Shown piece after piece: positions 60,368-64,000 of a stretch of DNA of 64,000 nt. Below the pieces are notes generated by a model. The model did no database searches. It saw nothing but the letters and a program-made list of their open reading frames with translations, and was not told the origin of the DNA. The position numbers and the translations under genes were made by a program. Numbering within the stretch: the stretch's first letter is position 1; each line of letters begins with the position of its first letter. Location: contig CP095414.1 in assembly GCA_029541985.1 (NCBI GenBank), forward strand, positions 2,824,351 to 2,888,350, read 5' to 3'. The DNA is from Bacteroidales bacterium F22 (lineage in GTDB: Bacteria > Bacteroidota > Bacteroidia > Bacteroidales > Bacteroidaceae).

Positions 60368-61591
60368 ATGAGAAGTTCATTATTTGGAAAAAATATAATA
60401 TTAGGTATATCAGGTAGTATTGCTGCTTACAAGGCGTGCTACCTGATTCGTGGCTTAATAAAGAAGGGGGCTGAAGTACAAGTCGTTATCACTGAATCGG
60501 GGAAGCATTTTATCACTCCTACCACGCTTAGTACATTGACTAGTAAACCATGTATCAGCGAGTTTTTTGCTGAAAATGATGGTAGCTGGCACAGTCATGT
60601 CGATCTTGGCTTGTGGGCTGATGTCATGATTGTGGCTCCTGCAACTGCTTCTACCATCGGTAAGATGGCTAATGGTATAGCAGATAATATGTTAGTGACT
60701 ACTTACTTGTCGTGCAAAGCACCTGTATATGTAGCACCTGCGATGGACCTTGATATGTATCGTCATCCATCGACGATTAATAATATAGAGAAACTCAAAT
60801 CGTATGGCAATACTATCATCGAAGCTGAAAGTGGAGAATTGGCTAGTCATCTGATGGGTAAGGGACGTATGCAAGAGCCTGAACGTATCGTGGAGATATT
60901 GGAAAATCATTTTGATGAGCAATCAAATGTGAAGGGGCCTTTGAATGGAGCGGAAGTCATGATTACGGCTGGTCCTACCTATGAATGTATCGACCCTGTC
61001 CGTTTTATTAGTAATTACTCGTCGGGTAAAATGGGAATGGCATTGGCTAATGTGTTTGCTCGTAAAGGAGCGCATGTTACTGTCGTAGCTGGACCTGGAG
61101 TTCCGAGACCTTCTGGACCGGCTAGTGCCCGAATAGAAATGGTTGACGTTGTCAGTGCTCAGCAGATGTTTGATGCGGTGCAACTTCATAAAGATAAGAC
61201 GATTCTAGTGATGTGTGCGGCGGTAGCTGATTTTACACCTGAACATTGTGCGGATAAGAAAATTCGTCGGGAAGGGGATCAGATGATGCTGACGCTTACG
61301 CCTACAAAAGATATTGCTGCATTTGTCGGACATCATAGAAAGGGTAATCAGACGATTGTGGGATTTTCTCTCGAAACCCATAATGCGCTTGAGCATGCTC
61401 AAGAAAAACGGAACAAAAAGCAATTAGATATGATTGTGATGAATTCTTTAGAGGATGAAGGTGCCGGCTTTGGAGGGGATAGCAATAAAGTGACGTTGAT
61501 TAGTAATCGGGGAAACCGTGCCTTGCCTCTGATGTCAAAAACGGATGTTGCGGAGGAAATCGTTTCTGAAATTATTAAACTTAGAACATAA
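60368..61591 (+). CDS. coaBC: bifunctional phosphopantothenoylcysteine decarboxylase/synthetase CoaBC
   Basis: A 407-residue enzyme of coenzyme A synthesis. The CoaC part has GISGSIAAYKACYLIRGL, the flavin-binding segment WADVMIVAPATASTIGKMAN and PAMDLDMYRHPS. The CoaB part starts at about residue 195 with EVMITAGPTYECIDPVRFIS and NYSSGKMGMALA. It makes 4'-phosphopantetheine from phosphopantothenate and cysteine. It is in the dnaN gene string, with the amidase 10 nt downstream. Confidence 0.95.
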   Translation: MRSSLFGKNIILGISGSIAAYKACYLIRGLIKKGAEVQVVITESGKHFITPTTLSTLTSKPCISEFFAENDGSWHSHVDLGLWADVMIVAPATASTIGKMANGIADNMLVTTYLSCKAPVYVAPAMDLDMYRHPSTINNIEKLKSYGNTIIEAESGELASHLMGKGRMQEPERIVEILENHFDEQSNVKGPLNGAEVMITAGPTYECIDPVRFISNYSSGKMGMALANVFARKGAHVTVVAGPGVPRPSGPASARIEMVDVVSAQQMFDAVQLHKDKTILVMCAAVADFTPEHCADKKIRREGDQMMLTLTPTKDIAAFVGHHRKGNQTIVGFSLETHNALEHAQEKRNKKQLDMIVMNSLEDEGAGFGGDSNKVTLISNRGNRALPLMSKTDVAEEIVSEIIKLRT

Positions 61592-61600
61592 GGATAACAA

Positions 61601-62743
61601 ATGAGTATTAGGCGTTGTTTTAAAAATCAGCTTTTTCTCTTTCTGATATTGATGAGTTGCGGCTTGTCTGGAGCAGGCGAGGTACATGCTAAGAACTTTC
61701 TCTTAGTGATTGACCCTGGTCATGGAGGAAAAGACCCTGGAGCTATTGGACGTCATGCAAAGGAGAAAGATATTAATCTTAAAGTGGCACTTCAATTAGG
61801 TAATCTGATTAAGCGGAACATGAAAGATGTCGATATAATCTATACTAGAGATAAGGATTATTTCGTGACTTTAAAAGGTCGTGCCCAAATGGCAAACAAG
61901 GCTCATGCTGACTTGTTCCTTTCAATTCATACGAACTCAGTGGCTTCTAGACGCCAACCTTCAGGAGCTTCTACTTGGACATTGGGATTGTATCGCTCTA
62001 AGGATAATTTGGATGTGGCAAAACGAGAGAATGGGGTGATATTATATGAAAAGGATTATAAAAAAGAATATCATGGATTTGACCCTAATTCTCCTGATAG
62101 TTATATCATCTTTGAGTTTATGCAAGATCAGAATATGGCTCAAAGTGTTCATTTTGCTGATTTAATACAGAAACAATTTAAAGGCTATTGTGGTAGAAAA
62201 GATCGAGGAGTGAGACAATCTGGTTTCCTCGTTCTCCGAGAAGTGGGTATGCCTAGCGTATTGGTTGAACTTGGGTTTATTAGTAATCGTACGGAAGAAT
62301 CGTATCTACGCTCGTCGAAAGGACAGTATACGTTGGCTGCTGGAATCTTTAGAGCTTTTAAATCCTATAAGGAGGAGGAAGAAAAACGAAAAGAATCAAC
62401 CGCACTTGTTGGTGTGTCAGCACAACATGTTCGTAGTCATTCCACTAGCCCTATACAAAATAAGAATTTAAATAGTAAAGAAAAAATAATCTTCAAAGTG
62501 CAATTGTTATCTTCTGGTAGGAAAATAGCTACTTCGGATCGCCGATTTAAAGGGTTGACTCGAGTGGGGTATTACAAATCTGGAACTTATAGATATACTT
62601 GTGGAGATAGTGAAAATTATGATGTAGTAAATCGACTTCGTCGTTCTTTGTCGAAACGATTCCCTGGCTGTTTTGTGATTGCAGTTCAAGGAGGAAAACG
62701 TGTCGACATACATGCTGCCATCAATCAATATCGTAATAAATAA
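61601..62743 (+). CDS. N-acetylmuramoyl-L-alanine amidase with C-terminal SPOR-like domain
   Basis: A 380-residue periplasmic enzyme. A signal peptide (about 1-30) is followed by an Amidase_3 domain with VIDPGHGGKDPGAIG (zinc His and Glu region), LSIHTNSV and the C-terminal VELGFISNRTEESYL. A basic linker then leads to a C-terminal segment (about 290-380, FKVQLLSSGRKI, then FPGCFVIAVQGGKRVDIHAA) like a SPOR septal-peptidoglycan-binding domain. It cleaves peptide side chains from glycan during division. Confidence 0.9.
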   Translation: MSIRRCFKNQLFLFLILMSCGLSGAGEVHAKNFLLVIDPGHGGKDPGAIGRHAKEKDINLKVALQLGNLIKRNMKDVDIIYTRDKDYFVTLKGRAQMANKAHADLFLSIHTNSVASRRQPSGASTWTLGLYRSKDNLDVAKRENGVILYEKDYKKEYHGFDPNSPDSYIIFEFMQDQNMAQSVHFADLIQKQFKGYCGRKDRGVRQSGFLVLREVGMPSVLVELGFISNRTEESYLRSSKGQYTLAAGIFRAFKSYKEEEEKRKESTALVGVSAQHVRSHSTSPIQNKNLNSKEKIIFKVQLLSSGRKIATSDRRFKGLTRVGYYKSGTYRYTCGDSENYDVVNRLRRSLSKRFPGCFVIAVQGGKRVDIHAAINQYRNK

Positions 62744-62748
62744 AACGT

Positions 62749-63633
62749 ATGATCATACCGAAAATTTCTCGTGAAGTCAAAATAGGTTTTATGGCTGTCT
62801 GTGCCATTGCACTCCTTATATTTGGAATCAATTTCTTTAAAGGGATTCAACTCTTTAAACCTACTAAATCTGTCTATGTCAAATTTGACAATGTGGATGG
62901 ATTGATGTTATCTAATCCTGTATATGCTGATGGGTATCAAATCGGTATCATTAATGATATCATTTATAACTATGAGAACTTGCATGACGTAGTGGTTTCT
63001 GTCGAGTTGAATAAACAAGTGAGAATCCCACAGGGAAGTACTGCGCAGATTATACCTGAAATACTAGGGGGAGCTAAGATGCTGATTCAGATGGCTAATA
63101 ATCCGATGAACTTCATTGGTAACGGAGATACTATAGTGGGTACTCGGCCAAAATCAGCGATGGATAAAGCTTCTGATATGGTCCCACAAGTTGCAGCTAT
63201 TTTGCCTAAAATTGACTCTGTCCTTGTGTCTATTAACGAATTGTTAGCGGACCCTGCATTGAAGGAGTCTTTACATAATCTTCAGGCTACTTTGATACAT
63301 GTCAATGGTGTTACTAAATCCCTCGACCACGTGATGACAAATCAAATTCCTGTTGTCATGGATAACTTAGAGCATACTACAGGACAATTTGCTTCTATCA
63401 GTGACCAACTAGCGATGATTGACTTTAAAGGTACCATGGATAAACTTGATGCTACTTTGATGGGAGTCAAGTCCTTTACCGATAAGTTGCAGTCTAACGA
63501 TAATAATATAGGTCTTCTACTCAATGACCGATCTCTTTATGATAGATTAGACCATACTGTTTTATCTGCTGATAGTCTGTTAATAGATTTGAAAGAAAAT
63601 CCTAAGAGATATGTCCGGTTCTCAATATGGTAA
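62749..63633 (+). CDS. mlaD: MCE/MlaD-family lipid transport protein
   Basis: A 294-residue protein. One N-terminal helix (about 12-31) is followed by an MCE domain (about 38-117: VYVKFDNVDGLMLSNPVYAD, then PQGSTAQIIPEILGGAKMLI) and a long helical C-terminal region. Such proteins form rings that move phospholipids between the membranes. No permease or ATPase partner (mlaE, mlaF) is adjacent in this window. It starts 5 nt after the amidase stop. Confidence 0.85.
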   Translation: MIIPKISREVKIGFMAVCAIALLIFGINFFKGIQLFKPTKSVYVKFDNVDGLMLSNPVYADGYQIGIINDIIYNYENLHDVVVSVELNKQVRIPQGSTAQIIPEILGGAKMLIQMANNPMNFIGNGDTIVGTRPKSAMDKASDMVPQVAAILPKIDSVLVSINELLADPALKESLHNLQATLIHVNGVTKSLDHVMTNQIPVVMDNLEHTTGQFASISDQLAMIDFKGTMDKLDATLMGVKSFTDKLQSNDNNIGLLLNDRSLYDRLDHTVLSADSLLIDLKENPKRYVRFSIW

Positions 63634-64000
63634 AATTTATGGAGTTTTCCTAATTTAGAAATTGTTCAAATAAGGTGATGGCGGATGCTGTTAGTATTAT
63701 AAGCTAATCCCCCCTGAAAATGTAGTGTTTATCGGCATGAATGTGATTTATAATAGTTTAACGTATGGCTGTTTTATATCGTTATCTACTGATTGTCAGG
63801 CAATTACAATAAGTCAAGACCTTTTTTTCTACGATTTCTGACATTCTTTCGTCAACCCTTATAGATAGGTACAATACCTATTTACAAAGAAAATGGACAC
63901 AAAAAACGATTTGTTTTTCTGATAAAAATATCGCAAATTTGCATTGGAGAGTAAATATATACATGAAGTATTGTTAAATCTTAAAGTATCAACTATTATT
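63634..64000 (+). other. gene-free 3' end of the window with a promoter-like element
   Basis: No ORF is supported in these 367 bases. Near the end TTTG (63910-63913), a 20-nt spacer and CAAATTTG (63934-63941) form a near-consensus promoter, with the first T of TAnnTTTG changed. The start codon it serves is not in view. A gene begins beyond 64000; dnaA is a plausible guess from gene order in related genomes, from memory only. Confidence 0.5.

Overview
The window is chromosomal DNA of a Bacteroidales bacterium (genus not assignable by eye). It is AT-rich. Several promoters fit the Bacteroidetes pattern (TTTG, about 20 nt, TAnnTTTG). The core genes are typical of the order: SusC-like carboxypeptidase-regulatory/outer-membrane barrel proteins, hflK-hflC, rlmN-DUF4837-pdxA-sigma54 activator-lptE-TPR-secG, hisGDCB, dnaN-exonuclease-coaBC-amidase-MCE.

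Bases 1 to about 38,000 are an accessory island. It carries SIR2-HerA (1921-5195), a KAP NTPase with a 57-residue partner (6269-7840), a RloA/RloB (AbiLi/AbiLii-like) ATPase pair (9176-11081), a type I Zorya operon zorABCD (22988-30132), a WYL regulator with duplicated WG-repeat genes (30871-33452), and a retron-like reverse transcriptase operon with a HEPN-like protein and a membrane-anchored protein with two predicted nuclease domains (about 33520-37903). Between these lie small membrane proteins, two outer-membrane barrel genes and unknown genes. I see no integrase, transposase or tRNA in the island.

The island has a hidden order. One intact gene pair, satD-DUF3307 (11290-12692), is echoed at nearly every junction by fragments of itself, usually deleted down to its ends. 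The parts kept are the upstream array of 22-bp dyads on a 28-bp period, the 5' and 3' ends of satD, and the ends of DUF3307. The defence modules therefore sit like cassettes between decayed copies of the same pair. Two near-identical direct-repeat pairs (about 650 bp around Zorya, about 600 bp around the WYL gene) would let those segments loop out by homologous recombination.

Bases 38,000-64,000 are housekeeping: membrane protease regulators, an outer-membrane barrel, an uncharacterised 621-residue protein, a PAP2 phosphatase, rRNA/tRNA methylation (rlmN), vitamin B6 synthesis (pdxA), envelope biogenesis (lptE, secG), histidine synthesis, the sliding clamp, coenzyme A synthesis, cell-wall amidase and an MCE lipid-transport protein. 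The his operon is preceded by a complete attenuator: canonical promoter, an 18-codon leader peptide with six histidines, alternative pairing segments and a terminator.
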